Assembly (NCBI GenBank): GCA_050084515.1 | Contig: CM114273.1 | Location: 7,626,001 to 7,690,000, forward strand | Reading direction: 5' to 3' | DNA: 64,000 bases | Source of the DNA: Blasia pusilla | Lineage: Eukaryota > Marchantiophyta > Marchantiopsida > Blasiales | In this document: positions 23,934 through 35,879 of the stretch, one piece after another | Position numbering within the stretch: the first letter of the stretch is position 1 | How the letters are laid out: the number at the start of each line of letters is the position of its first letter | Translations under genes and position numbers: made by a program | The notes under the pieces: model-generated | Told to the model about the DNA's origin: nothing | Databases searched by the model: none | The model's input: only the letters and a program-made list of their open reading frames with translations

Positions 23934-24393
23934 TGAGAGTTCGTATGTGGATAAGCACCTAGAACAGGACCTTGTGTTGGATTACACTCGGGCTCGCCCT
24001 AGCGTCGACGGGGCAGATGAATCTGTCTTGGGGCTTGGGGTGATCTTACTTATGGCTACATAAGTAAACTTAGTGACGCGCCTAAGTTGAATGTGAGAGC
24101 GACCCAATAATAGTACGATTTGTAGACAAGGTAAACAAGTGTGATGTTTACAAGAATGAGCCAAAAGAGTCTAAGGTTGCACACTTAGTTAGCTTATTTG
24201 ATAGGTTAGTTCTTTGGAACTAGTCCAGGCTTATCAAAGAGGAGAGGCTAATAATTCTAAGTGGTGCAAAGCGACAACTATAGACTTAGAGGAATTGCGG
24301 GTTAGCCACCAGAACGCAATTCAATGTCAAGGGGTAGGCTGCCCAGGAGACTTGACATAACAAAGGTTTGCATTGATGAGGGCATCAACCTCT

Positions 24394-24406
24394 AAAGAGG
24401 GGTGAG
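24394..24406 (+). other. Polypurine tract
   Basis: AAAGAGGGGTGAG immediately precedes the 3' LTR at 24407, as expected for plus-strand priming. Confidence 0.7.
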
Positions 24407-25398
24407 TGTCGCGACCCTCATGACCAAACAAGTGCCAAAGCGGAACATCGGAACATTAGCGGGCTCACGCTAAGATGGTTTGCACGTTGGCGTGGTCTCG
24501 AAAAAGACAAGACGGACGCAAGCGAGGCCGGCGTTTCAGATGTTATGGTCGCGACTGAGAAACCTGGACCAAACCCGGAACAAGACTTGAAAGGAGTTGA
24601 GTCTAGGAAGTGGGTTGCCAAAGGAAGAATCCGGATTTGGAACGCCACTAGCGTTTGAGAGTTTCCGACTGTATTTATGGCCATAACTATTAGCGCCAAG
24701 ATGCGTTTGGATCAAACAAGGGTGCGTTGGAAGACTTATGGAAAGACGGTTAAAACGCACTAAAGATCTTTGCAAATGCATAAGCAGCAGCTGAGAAACA
24801 ACCCGGAAACAACTGTAAGAGGAGTCGGGTTGAGGGCCACAACGAAGGGCTTGACCCTCCTTTTCCAAAGGGGGGGGGGGGGTGTTATTGGAGAACCCCA
24901 GAAGTACTAGTAAGGGGGAAGGTCTCCAAGAGTGCTTGGAACTCGAACCCCACTTTGGGCGGCTCAAGGGCATGGAACGGATCGAGAGTTTGGGGTTGGG
25001 TTGGAAAATCTGAACCAAGTCTATGGAGGCGATTTTAGACATCCCTCTTGAAGTTTACCCCGTGACTCAATTACTTGGGTCTCGGTGTGGAACTCACACG
25101 AGGTCCGTTAAACACTTGGGATCGCTAGACGCGCAAGTGTCGTTTTAGGTTCTTGGACTAATCAGGAAGTCTGTTCCAAGTCTTGAAGGACTTGCCATGT
25201 TTTGGAAACTAGGAAGTAAGGAGGTTGAGCTTGATGAGATGCCGAGTTGAGAACTCGGTGGGTTGGAACGCTGTTTGGCCTAGAACCGACTAACAAGAGT
25301 GCGTGTTTGGATGCAGATCGGAAATGAGATCGTGTCCCACTGAACGTACGCTTCCGCAACAATAAAGATTGACGTTCAAGGAGAGTAGGGGCGCGACA
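24407..25398 (+). repeat. 3' LTR, family B
   Basis: A 992-bp repeat, TGTCGCGACCC to GCGCGACA, paired with 17735-18724 by the shared ATTTG target duplication and shared variants. It contains a G-run expansion near 24870 and small deletions near 24500 relative to its partner. Confidence 0.92.
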
Positions 25399-25403
25399 AT
25401 TTG

Positions 25404-26236
25404 GCACGGTGTCCAGTTGGGGATGATAGGATAGCCACTCACGATGAAGTGCGGGATATTATGTTCTCTATTGCTCGGGAGAGTGGATTCCATGTACAAA
25501 GAGAGAGGCACTACTCCATGCGAGATTCCCTTATCCGTGCTGATCTCTACATGATGAGGGAGTCTGAGGTGGTGGTAGCGGGTGTTGTAGTGACGGATCC
25601 TACGTGGGAGGCGGTACGAGCCCAAGTGGTAGCACAAGGGAGATTGCTACAAGGAGCGGCGGCGGCGGCGGCGGCGTGGCGGTCAAGAAGACCCACATTT
25701 ATAGTCGACTTCATGACGGACATCGATTTATCCCCCTAGCCATTGAGATGTAGGGGGCGATGGGGGAGAGGTTTGACTCGTTCCTTATGATTGTGCCCAT
25801 CATCTCCAATCCAGAAATGGGTTGTCCTTAGCCACTACGATACTTTATTGTAGGCAATGGGTCTGCATAGCTTTGCAGCGCGCCCAGGCAAATGGGCTGC
25901 TGCGGCGGGCTCAGGTGGTTGGAGACGCCAATGCTAGAGGCCCACTTAGTAGTAGTCATAGTTTTCTAGGTGTTGCTGATATTGTCTCTACTGTTGGTGA
26001 TTTTGGTCGTTAGGGGGGAAGGCCCCCTTCTTTCTCCTCGGGGCCGGTTCAGGCCTCTTGAGGTCTATTTTTTGGCTCTCTATGCCCCCTCATTTGTATC
26101 GTGATGGGTTCCCCATCCTTTTTTCTACATATATTTTATTTCGATTTTCGGGAGTAGACCGAAGGCTTTCCGGGCCGGTCCCTTGAACCCGGATGATTCC
26201 GGATAGCCAGTAAATTGACAACCCCTACTACCCATC
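25404..26236 (+). pseudogene. Non-LTR-type RT element, 3' part (after Gypsy insertion)
   Basis: The reading frame of the element at 16127-17729 resumes with a CPVGDDRIATHDEVRD segment, then SGFHVQRERHYS, RADLYM and a VVVAGVVVTDPTWE segment to 25739. The spacing of a conserved H/R-D, R-x-D-L and a hydrophobic strand ending in T-D-P is reminiscent of restriction-like (PD-(D/E)XK-type) nuclease tails, but this is only a resemblance. A GCG repeat (25656-25676) codes for alanines. Frameshifts follow; another piece of frame (25822-26013, YCRQWVCIALQRAQANGLLRRA) belongs to the C-terminus. The element appears to end near 26225-26236, in sequence that is the inverse of AGGGGTTGTCA at 16128. Confidence 0.7.
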
Positions 26237-26555
26237 GGGGTTCATCCTGCGGAGTCCGTGAAGAAGCGTATGTCGTCCGGTTACGATTACAGTTCTTTCC
26301 TATCGTTACCTCTGGTTAGCAGTTGGCTATAGTTCAAAAGTGGACAGAATTGTCCAGTTTAAACTACAAAACTACAGCTTTGCCCGGTTTTTGTTATGGT
26401 TCTCTATTGTCTTTTGTACTCTTTTTCCTTCCGTTTTAATAGTAGGATTAGCTTTTTAAGTATTTAAAATCCCTCGTTAACCTATACATGGAACCCCTAT
26501 TAAGGGCTAAACCCCTACTACTAAGACATATTAATCAATTATTCATAAATACCCA

Positions 26556-26589
26556 TATGCCATAGATATGCTAGCATATCTATGGCATA
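26556..26589. repeat. Perfect 34-bp palindrome
   Basis: The two 17-base arms meet at CTAG with no spacer; each arm reads TATGCCATAGATATGCT on its own strand. It sits in AT-rich intergenic DNA shortly after the RT element. Confidence 0.9.
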
Positions 26590-27004
26590 GAAAATTTTCA
26601 TTTTAATAATCTTTTATTTCACTTGTGTTAGTACTTGTCTACCAACCCTCTTAATGCTCCCTTGGTTTATTTTATTGTTAGTCATTTTATCCATTTATTC
26701 TCTTATTCATTTTCTTATGCTTTAGGTGTTAGTATTTTTTTCTACTCTCTCCATTCCATAAATATTAAATTTTCTCATAATTAGTCTCTTATCCTCTCCA
26801 TAGTGTTGTAAATTTTTAGTAATATCATTATACGTGATTCAATTTCCCTCCCCGTCAATAAAAGAAACCTAAACTGGTTTCTCGCCTCTCCAATATCCTA
26901 TCTAAACCAGTAAAACACGCTACAAAACCAGCTGCTCTTACAAAGAATGGCTGATATGTCCGAGCCCTGCTTGAGTATTTCTATCGGCCATATGGGAAAA
27001 AACT

Positions 27005-27316
27005 GGGGGGTGTCATTTTACCGGCTATCCGAAATCGCCTGGATTCAAGGGACCGGCCAAGAAAGCCATCCGGGCTACTTCCGGACGAGGAGGGGGTGGG
27101 AGCTTTACAACTTCCCATATACCTATGCATGTGACCTGCGACAACCCTAATTCCATGGGGGTACCCGGAAAGGAATCAAAACATACAGGAAAGACACTCT
27201 CAGGGGAGAGCCAAAGCGGGAAGCTTGAGAGCTACATGTTTGGGATCCGGCGAGTCCCAGGATAGAGAGTTCCGGGGAAACCTAAAACCCTGGATAGTCG
27301 TTAAAATGACACCCCC
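27005..27316. mobile_element. MITE-like element with inverted termini
   Basis: The ends are inverted copies: GGGGGTGTCATTTTACCGGC at the left, and the inverse of GGGGGTGTCATTTTAACGAC at the right, extending to GCTATCC/GACTATCC for about 26 bp. The element is about 312 bp and has no coding capacity. Its first 75 bp also match, in inverse orientation and at roughly 80 percent by eye, the RT element end at 26155-26228. No clear target duplication was found. Confidence 0.65.
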
Positions 27317-27319
27317 TAA

Positions 27320-28800
27320 TAATCCAACCAGATCCTCGCAACAACTACTTAGCTAGGAGCTAAAGCTGAGGGTGGCTATGGTCAAGGGATTCTAGAAGGG
27401 ATTGCGACCATATAAGGCTTTGAACTATGTTGAGTTTATTGTTGATCTAAAGTGGGAAAAGAGAAAATGGGAGTTTCATGGCAAAGAAGAAAATTAAAAT
27501 TGTGGAATAGAAAAGGGGGAAAAAGAAAATGGAAAGTTTTGTAAGGAAATGAGAATGAGGCCCTTCGAGTTCTCCTTTCACAAGGGAGGAACTATCACTT
27601 GTAGGATTGAAGACGGTGAATGGAGGATGGACTCCTTAAAGATAGGTTGTATGAACAGAAATATAAAATTGGAAAAAGTAGAAAATCGAGGAATTTTATA
27701 TCAAATTGAAGTCTTAAAACCTTATTTTAATTCCAAGGGGAAAAATTATGAATGACTTCAAAATAAATTATGATTACAAGTAAAAGACCTCTAAGAATGA
27801 TGTCTCCTTTCCAAAACACCTTGAATCTAGAAATTTGGGCGTTAAAAAAATGAAGAGACCAATTCTTTACCTATTTCCCCTCCCTTTTTTTGGTCGCCTG
27901 TGACCTAGGCATTTTTCTCTCATTTTCCTTGCGATGGGATCTTCATCTTTCTTTTATTCATATTAGTAAGAAGTCTTTCGCTGTGCACATGGAGTTATAC
28001 GTGTATCTTCTTTCAATTGCTAATCCCCTCTTGCGACACGTCACAAAATTATTTTTTCGTGTGGATAAAAAGAAGGTAAGGTGTAAATTGATTTCAATGT
28101 TTCACTTCACAAAAAGAATTATTTTCTTACTACCCTCCTACTTACATTAATCCCCATGTGTTTCGTTAATAGTATAGACCTTATATTTCCTCTAAAACTA
28201 CAAATATCCCAAGAGAAATCATTCAAACTTTTGTTTTTATCACACTATAGTTGTATCATACTTTCATCTATTATCCAAAAAATTCTGTCTCATTCTATCA
28301 TTGGCTGGGTTTGGGTACAACCCCATGAATTTTCTCTTCTTTTAATAAGAGCCCTTGCCCTTATTATGCTATTGATTACCGCCCTCACTTGTAGGCGATC
28401 TTGAGTGCAGATGCTACAGAATGCAAGTTATGTTGGAGCCTTTTCAGCCGTTCGATGTGAGTTTCTTAACCATCCATCACCGTGGGATCGGATGGATGTG
28501 AGATGATCACATCTCTTCAATTAATTACCCCCTGTGTAAGTAAGTTTTCTCCCGCCATATTCTTCTACTCCCTTTCTTCCGCAGTATTAATCTTCTCCTT
28601 AGTCTTAGTTAATATATCCTAAATTAAACCCAAAACCATAAAGAGGGCCGCATACTTGTTTATATTATTCTCTTCTTGACTTCTAAACGCATGACAATGA
28701 GACAGAATTTTTTTGAATAACAAGGGAAAGTATGAAAATCTTTTCATAATATGAGAAAAACATATATATTTTTGCATAATTGGCAGAAATAAGTTTTTGA
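27320..28800. other. AT-rich spacer, nothing recognised
   Basis: Short frames of low-complexity composition only. No repeat partner, domain or splice-supported exon was noticed. Confidence 0.45.
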
Positions 28801-29500
28801 ACCGTGATAAGCACGTGCTCCACACCCGTGGATAACGCGTATTGCAACGTAAAAGTGGAAAAGTACCGCTTTCGATCCGTGGCACCTTCCCAGCATCAAC
28901 GGCCCAGATCCGAGAGTGGCCATATGCGAGAACGCACAACTGGATTGATAGTGTGACAGGACTCTGATATGGTGGACAGAGTATACTAACGGAAGAGCGA
29001 CCGACGGAGAGAGACGGTAATAGTGAGTGCTTCGAGAGCCGCCGGTGAGGATAGTCGGTACTCGGCGAAGTCGGGCCAACCATTCCCGAGAGCCAACTTT
29101 CTTCCGGGCCTTTTCACCGGCCACAGCGACTGCCGTCGCAACTGCCGTACAGTACTTCACAGTATCCACCGCGTCACAGGACGCACTCACCGGTCACAGC
29201 GACGAATGGTCATCGCGTCCTGACAAAGAAGCGTTTGTCGCGATCGCAGTTTCTGATACCCGTGCCGTGGGATCCTTGCAGGACGCGACGGGGACGTTCA
29301 GATCAGCCGGTCCCATTTCGTGGGACAGCGCGGTGGCTGGCCCACCGACGACCGGCATGCTGCCGGTCCCTAAACTTCGTTTGTCTCATGCCTTGACTCG
29401 AGTGAAGGTCACAACCGGCCCGGCAAAAGGAAAGGCGGCACCTCCATGTGGCCAGTTCTCTAGAGCTCAAACATTCGCCCCATTGTCCCACGTGTATGGG
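28800..29500. other. GC-rich island of unknown origin
   Basis: GC content is well above the AT-rich flanks on both sides. An open frame on the plus strand (29027-29554) and one on the minus strand (28744-29190) overlap; neither has a recognised domain. Related short strings (CCGGCCACAGCGACTGCCG and CCGGTCACAGCGACGAATG, about 29118 and 29190) hint at local duplication. It could be a decayed gene, a promoter-like island or a transposon fragment. Confidence 0.3.
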
Positions 29501-29870
29501 ATTGTTACTTACCATTTCCAATTACTAGCGCAAGTAAAAAATTTAATGGTTTAATCTATTGAACACGTGGATAGATTAGATGAAGAGAAAAGAAAATTGG
29601 GAGTTATAATTGTATTTTATGATTAATTTTTGATAATTTACAGCCTCTACATATATGTCTTTTTTTTCTGTTCATTGACACTAACCACTTGTCCTCCAAC
29701 TTAAACGTGTTTGGTAATTTAATCATATTTTCCCCCCTCCCAAGGTCCCACATTGGTTTAAGTGTCATTTTAAATTATTTTTGAATCATTTTATTGGATC
29801 ATAAGCTGAATGATCTTATTCATTGAAAGTGTCGATGTCAAGTGTCACGAGGAAAAGTGTTTGCAAAATG

Positions 29871-30037
29871 AAAGGGCACTCTCCAATAGAGATGTTCTTT
29901 TGGGTAATTGACTAATGGACAAAATTGTTGAAAAAAATGGGAATAGAAAGGAGAAGTTCATTGCTTATCGATTTTCCGTTGGTATGCTCATTGCAACCAT
30001 GTGCGGTCTGGTTGCATGGTATTGGAGAGTGCCCTTT
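29871..30037. mobile_element. Small MITE with perfect 18-bp inverted termini
   Basis: AAAGGGCACTCTCCAATA at 29871-29888 is exactly inverted at 30020-30037, enclosing about 130 bp of non-coding DNA. The terminal GGGCACTCTCC recalls PIF/Harbinger-type ends, but no clean TTA/TAA duplication is present, so the superfamily is open. Confidence 0.65.
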
Positions 30038-30039
30038 TA

Positions 30040-31170
30040 ATGTTCAAAGACCTCTCTTTTTTACCCTCTCGGCAAATAGGATTGTTTGCTCTCTAAACCA
30101 ATAGGATCACTCAAAATTGACTTAAGAGGTTAAATCATTCACATATATTGCAATGATGGATAATTCAAAATTACCCATCAATATTATTCTCGTACATTGC
30201 ACATATACCAACTAGATCCTATGGGGGTTTCTTGTGGTATTGCCTAGAAGGAGATGGTTTTCTAATGGTTGAGATTGTTGAGATCAATGTAAGATTTAAG
30301 ATATCTTTGGATACTTATGGATTTAAAGAAATATAATTTCAAAATTCTTACCAAGAGATTATTCTTGAGTATTCCTATGGAGGTCTCTTGTGGTGTGGCA
30401 TATAGGAAGGTGTATTTTAGATTGTTGAGATTATTGACATCAATGTAAGGTCCAAATGTCTGTGGTGGTTCGGGGGGTAAGAAAATGCAAGTATGAACAT
30501 ATGTGCGTTGCAATGGCAGAAGTACGGAGGATGAGAGAGACGAGAGAAAAGAATATGCAAGCTTCAAAAATTTAGCTCTCCCTCGTTTCCCTCTGCTATG
30601 GTGTCGAATCTTTAATAATATTTGAATTATGTGTTCGATATAAAAAAGAGTAAAATTAAATCAAATAATATCAAAGGAAATCTTTGAAGAAAAAATGGGG
30701 CATTTTTATGAGCATGTAGTTTTGCTTGGTTTTTTCCTAGAAGAGATAACCTAGGATTATCATTACGGGAAGTGGCTTCATATCTTTTAGAAGTCAAATT
30801 CATATAATAAGCACTCCCCGATCTCTTTTTATTTCAATTATAGTATAGATGGTATGAATTTCTTTTTGGGTGGATATTTTTTGTAAGGATTTTCTAGAGG
30901 AAAAAATGAATATGACCTGAAAATATCTGGTTGAAGATTTCAAGTGAGAGATGACCTAAGAAAAAAGGTTGTATTTTTTGAAAGGGCTCAACAAATAAAA
31001 TCTTATCACAAAGCCTTCGTCCAAGTTTCAAAATTCTCAAACTTAATATTTCATATGTTGTTAGGAATAATAGTATGACATGATTACACACATTGGAACC
31101 ATGTGTGTAATCATATCAAGAAGACAAAAGAGTTTAGGAAAATAAGAGGCAATTCAAAATGGGTCTCTTG
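30040..31170. other. AT-rich spacer, nothing recognised
   Basis: Contains short near-repeats around 30215 and 30385 (a TCTTGTGGT-AT-GC block twice, each followed by 'gagattgttgagatcaatgtaag'-like text), suggesting an old local duplication of about 170 bp. No gene was seen. Confidence 0.4.
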
Positions 31171-31808
31171 TGTCGTGCGCATACACATCGCTACAAAACA
31201 TATATCGTTGTCACTGAACAAACACACAAATACGCACGATCCCATGCTAACTTGTGGCATCCAAACAACGAGACGAGAAGTACCAAAATATCTCTAATAA
31301 AATCGATCAAATCTCACATCAACATCTCACACCAAGCTCTCCATGGTGTGCCCTTTCTCTCATGTCAAACCAAACCCACTCTCCTAATGAAAGGGTTGGG
31401 TTACACAGACAAGACAAGGAGGACCATAGCTCGGCCGTCTCATGCCAAGAGGTTCAACAAAGAGAGAATGAGCTTTTAAGCTCTCTCTCTTGGAGGTATA
31501 CCCCCTTCCCTCTCCCAAGCCCTCTCCACGGCAACCTATGCTCGTAGGTCACCTCCATGGCTCTTGACCTACTGTAGCGGGTCAAGGTCCACCTCCCATA
31601 GTGGAAAGTCAACTATGCCACAAACGGTAACTTACTCGAAATAATAAGTTCCTCAATATGGCTCCAAATTAGCCGAAATGAAGGAGAAATCTGCTCTCGC
31701 AGGTTACCCGTGGCCTCAACAGGTCATCTTTGACATCCCGAGGTTGTCCTCAAGTATCTCCTAAGGCGCTCTACTAGATCTTGCCGATCTATCCTAAAAG
31801 ACGTGACA
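31171..31808 (-). repeat. Solo LTR, family A
   Basis: A 638-bp element bounded on the plus strand by TGTCGTGCGC and GACGTGACA, so TG...CA on both readings. It matches the LTRs of the methyltransferase-bearing Gypsy element in the minus orientation. No internal sequence adjoins it, and no target duplication is recognisable. Confidence 0.85.
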
Positions 31809-34770
31809 AAAGTAAAACACATTGAGACCACTTATAGCCACGAGACCCATTTCTATCCAAATATGCAAACTCCTAACAAAAAATTGGGAAACTTCAATAA
31901 TAGTTTTTCTTAGTTCTTGATTCCAACTCACAATATATTTTGGGTGTAATTTGTGTGATAATTTTCATAAGAGCGGTATCCAAATCGTGGAATTTAGATT
32001 ATGACTAATTTAAAATTTGTAGGAAGAATTTGGAAAGGCCATTGAAGTATGATATATGCATTATAAACCAATCATAAATTTGGGAGTGGACCTTAGAGAA
32101 AAAAATTCATGTCTGCGTTAGGGAGAAGAACAAGTTCATCACGGAAATGGATATTCGATAGGTCCATCAAATATCCATGTCATCATATCAATGTGACAAG
32201 TTAAATAATGAAAGTGGTTGAAAGGAGTAAAAAAAAATCAAAGGAAACTTCACATGAGTTCTCATAGTGATATCTCTTATTTTCATCACCAAAATATATT
32301 TTCACCCTCTTTATTTTTGGGCTAGCTCAATAACATATACATATGATTTCTTGATCTAGGTTGTTTTGATTCAAGAGCGTTCTTTGAGATTATTTTTCTT
32401 TGTGAGTGACACAATTGTAAATTTTTTAGTCATATAAGATGTAGTGGGCATAATAAGTTGTGGGCTTATTGGATTACAATTAAATAGGAGTTTGAAAATT
32501 TTGTAATATTTTTGGGAGGTATTGTAGATGATAGAATCCATGCGATTTGAAAAACAAATCCATGATACTTGGTGCCAAAAAATATATTTAGGAGCCCAAA
32601 GGTTTCCATGTTTAATGCCTTGCTCTTGTAGGTTGGTGGTTATGGGGCACGTGGCTATCTACAACTGCCAAGCCCCACGAGGCGTCAGTTGCTCCATCTG
32701 TTTTTGAAAATTTGTGATATTTTTTGGAAAAGAATTAGGTTTAGGTGGTAATTTTTTACGTGTTTATCACCTTTTGAAGTACATACTTAGGTGGAGTGTA
32801 TCCTAAGGAGGAAATATATTAGATTCCATCTTTTGAAGTTGAGCTTGCAAGATAATCATAAAGGTGAGTTTGCATATGGAATTTGTCACTTGTAAAGTTT
32901 CTATATGCTACTTGTTAGCATGCTCACACTAATGGCCAATGGATCCATGAATGAGGAGGAAAATAGGTGACTTTTTGGAGTAAGATCCCAATGAGATCCT
33001 ACGCCCCATACTCATGTCTATATTTGGGTCAAACTATGAATAGGAAAATTTCCAACTTTGGATGTGAGATAAGGCGTTCTATAGTTGGTCATAGAAAGAT
33101 TTTCATTTTGTTTTGACTTTTAAGACACAAGAGATGACACTCTGATGCTTATGTCTTTGGACTTGGAGTCTCTTGATAAGCGGGTGGGTTTGGATTGATT
33201 TAATTTCATACAAAGAGGTTAACATAAACAAGTCATCAATTTGATCATTTTGGAGTAAAATGAGCATATAGTTTTATGAGTTTTGGTTTTTTTGAAAAAA
33301 AGGAAATATAGTGTGATATGCATATGCATCACTACAAAACATACATTGAGTGGTATACATATGAGTCTAAAATCAATGCGCCTTGTGAATCCTTAACATG
33401 TGCAAGTAATAATTAGAATCATCCCTATAGCTTTCAATGATTATACAACTAAATTTAGGTATGAAAAAGGCACTAAAACTCCTAAGTATTGGACACCTAG
33501 ATCTTAAAAAAGAAGGAGTTTTGAGGTATGAACATCCTAAAGGCATATCACAATTTGTTCTCCACCAATGAAGACTATTACAAAAACTCCATCCACTAAG
33601 CATGCCAAAAGAAACAAGGTCACTCCCTAGGTCATGCGGCTCTACATAATTGAAAAGTTTGACAATCGTGAAATAACCCCAAAGTATTTAGTCACTTGAC
33701 AATCATATCAAAATCTTCCACTCTCCTTGAATAAGACATTTGCAAATAGAATATAGAAGGAGATCCATTAATTTTAGTGATTCATCAAAATCAAATTGTT
33801 TTGATTTTGATCACTTCTTTTGTACCATATCTTGCATCATTTGATTAGTTTGAATGATAGTAGTACTTTCTCCATGACATTTCCTCCATAGTATATGTTT
33901 CTTTCATTAGAGCTTCATGGACCTGTTTAGACAACTTATCGCTACATAAAAAGTCATATTGATAAATTTTCCATAGAGAACCCATCAAGTTAGAAACAAG
34001 TGCCCTAAAAGAAGTCAATAAGATAGAAGCCTACACTCCAACCCTTGAAAGGAAAGAGACCTCCCCCTATCTAACCTTACCAACATACATAAAAAAAAAA
34101 AATCCAGCTATAATAATAATAATTGATTGGCCAAAAAAGAACACTCCAACATTATCTTCCCTCTAACCCAAACACACATAGAAAACCAATTGACTTAGGC
34201 ACATTTCAAAATAAAAATTAAGATATGTTATCTAAATCCTTTAAATACATGCAAATACTAATCCATTCCTAAAATCCGTGAAAACTTAAACACTTAAAAA
34301 CTTAAAACCCTCATTGCAATAAAAACAGAAAAGAACTCATTTTTCAATTAACACCAACACAATACGCATGACGAGAAAGATGGGACAAACCCTCCAAAGC
34401 TATCCCATTACTAGACTCTTTGGGAATCGTGAAAGGTTTAAAGGGAAATAATTAACAAATACACCATACAAATCTATATTATTATTTCAAAGTGCCTTCT
34501 TGATTCGTAAACACCTCTTTGCTTGACATGTGGCAACGGGGCAACAAGAAAATCTTTCCCTCTCTACGGGCCGTAAGAAAAAGATTTTGTGTACAACAGG
34601 ATTAGTCCCTTCACTTCCGTGCATGGCACAGGCTGACCCTGAACGAAATATGAGAAAAAAACTAAAAAATAAAATGAAATGAACCTCATCCAAAATCACG
34701 ACGAACCCTAATCGGAGGGCCCCAGAGTGAAAAGAGGGGAACCCTAATTATTTAAAAAGGCCGAATTGGA
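31809..34770. other. AT-rich spacer, nothing recognised
   Basis: About 3 kb of low-GC DNA with only short frames. No domain, repeat partner within the window or splice-supported exon was noticed. Confidence 0.45.
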
Positions 34771-34772
34771 AC

Positions 34773-35790
34773 AGGATCTCTCGGGAGCTCAAGGATATAC
34801 CATTTGGGGGAAAGCTTATTATTTTTGGTGGCGACTTCCGACAAGTTTTACATGTCATTTGTCATGGGGATTGTCCAAAAATTATCCAAGCTACTTTAAA
34901 ACGATCACATTTATGGTCCTATGTAAAGGTGATGAAGCTTATTACAAACATGAGAGTTCAAAATTTAGAAGGGCACATGCCTCTTCATCAACAAACTTTT
35001 ATTGATTGATTATTGGAGGGGGGAGAGGGTTCTGTGCCATTACACAGTTCTTTGGGAGAAGATTTTATTCGATTGCAATCTAACGTGGTTATTCATAGTA
35101 AGAATGTAAAAGATCTTTTTGATATTATAAATGGGAACGATCTTCAAAGGTTTCAAGACATCAACTTTTTGAGAGATACATCTACTCTTACACCGAGAAA
35201 TGTACATGTTGATGACATCAATACAGAAGTTATGTCTCAATTTTCTGGAGAGGTAATAATCTATGCTCCTAATATTCTTACTCTTTATGAAAAATACTTC
35301 ATTGAGTCTATTTCAAAAAATTTGGAAAATGTTTTCTAACAAGTATGTGTTATGTATAGGAGCATATTGATTTTAGTGTTGATTCTGTTCCAAATGAAGG
35401 AATGAGTCATATCTATCCAACAGAGTTCTTGAATACTTGATTACTTTCTGGATTGCCTTCACATCGTTTGTGTTTGAAGATTGGTATACTGATTATGCTT
35501 TTACGGAACATGAATGCAAAAGGAAAAGCGAATATCGAATGGCACTCGATTGAACATATTATTGATGCTGAAATTATTATAGGGAAGAACATTGAAGATC
35601 TAATTTTCATGCCTCGTATCCCATTGATTGCTTTTGATTCAGGGTTGCCTCTTGATTTACGTAGATTCTAATTCCCTATGTGTCTAGCTTTTGTCATGAC
35701 TATTGATAAATCACAATATCAAATTTTACGAAAGGTTAGAATATACTTACCCATGCTAATATTTTCTTGTGACCAATTATATAAAAAAGA
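34773..35790 (+). pseudogene. Helitron/Pif1-type helicase, C-terminal half, remnant
   Basis: Plus-strand frames spell the conserved tail of a Helitron-type helicase in order: IPFGGKLIIFGGDFRQVL (Walker B-side region, 34797-34850), a LKRSHLW...KLITNMR segment, a YPTEFLNT and GLPSHRL..KIG..IMLLRNMN segment (35410-35520), then PLDLRRF, LAFVMTIDKSQ and YLPMLIFSCDQLY (35650-35785). A TGA near 35007, a TAA closing 35013-35339, and frame changes after it show the gene is dead. The N-terminal half with Walker A and any Rep domain is not adjacent. Helitrons use this helicase for rolling-circle transposition; a host Pif1 gene is less likely given the GLPSHRL-type tail. Confidence 0.85.
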
Positions 35791-35879
35791 ATCCAATTCA
35801 AACCGTTATAATGATACACTTTCTAATGATGAAAAATGGTGTGTATAGAAAGATTTTTTCATGAAATAAAATCCAATAT

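Larger units (their letters stand above)
17735..25398 (+). mobile_element. Ty3/Gypsy chromovirus, internally deleted, with nested solo LTR
   Basis: This complete insertion is bounded by LTRs at 17735-18724 and 24407-25398, flanked by the 5-bp duplication ATTTG (17730-17734 and 25399-25403). It has a tRNA-iMet primer site, gag, protease, RNase H (partly duplicated), a truncated integrase and a chromodomain. The reverse transcriptase palm and the second half of the integrase catalytic core are missing, so this copy must have moved with proteins supplied by relatives. The two LTRs differ by roughly 2-3 percent by eye, implying moderate age. A third LTR inside it (22931-23933) is more divergent and has its own target duplication, so it is a later insertion reduced to a solo LTR. 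Confidence 0.92.
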
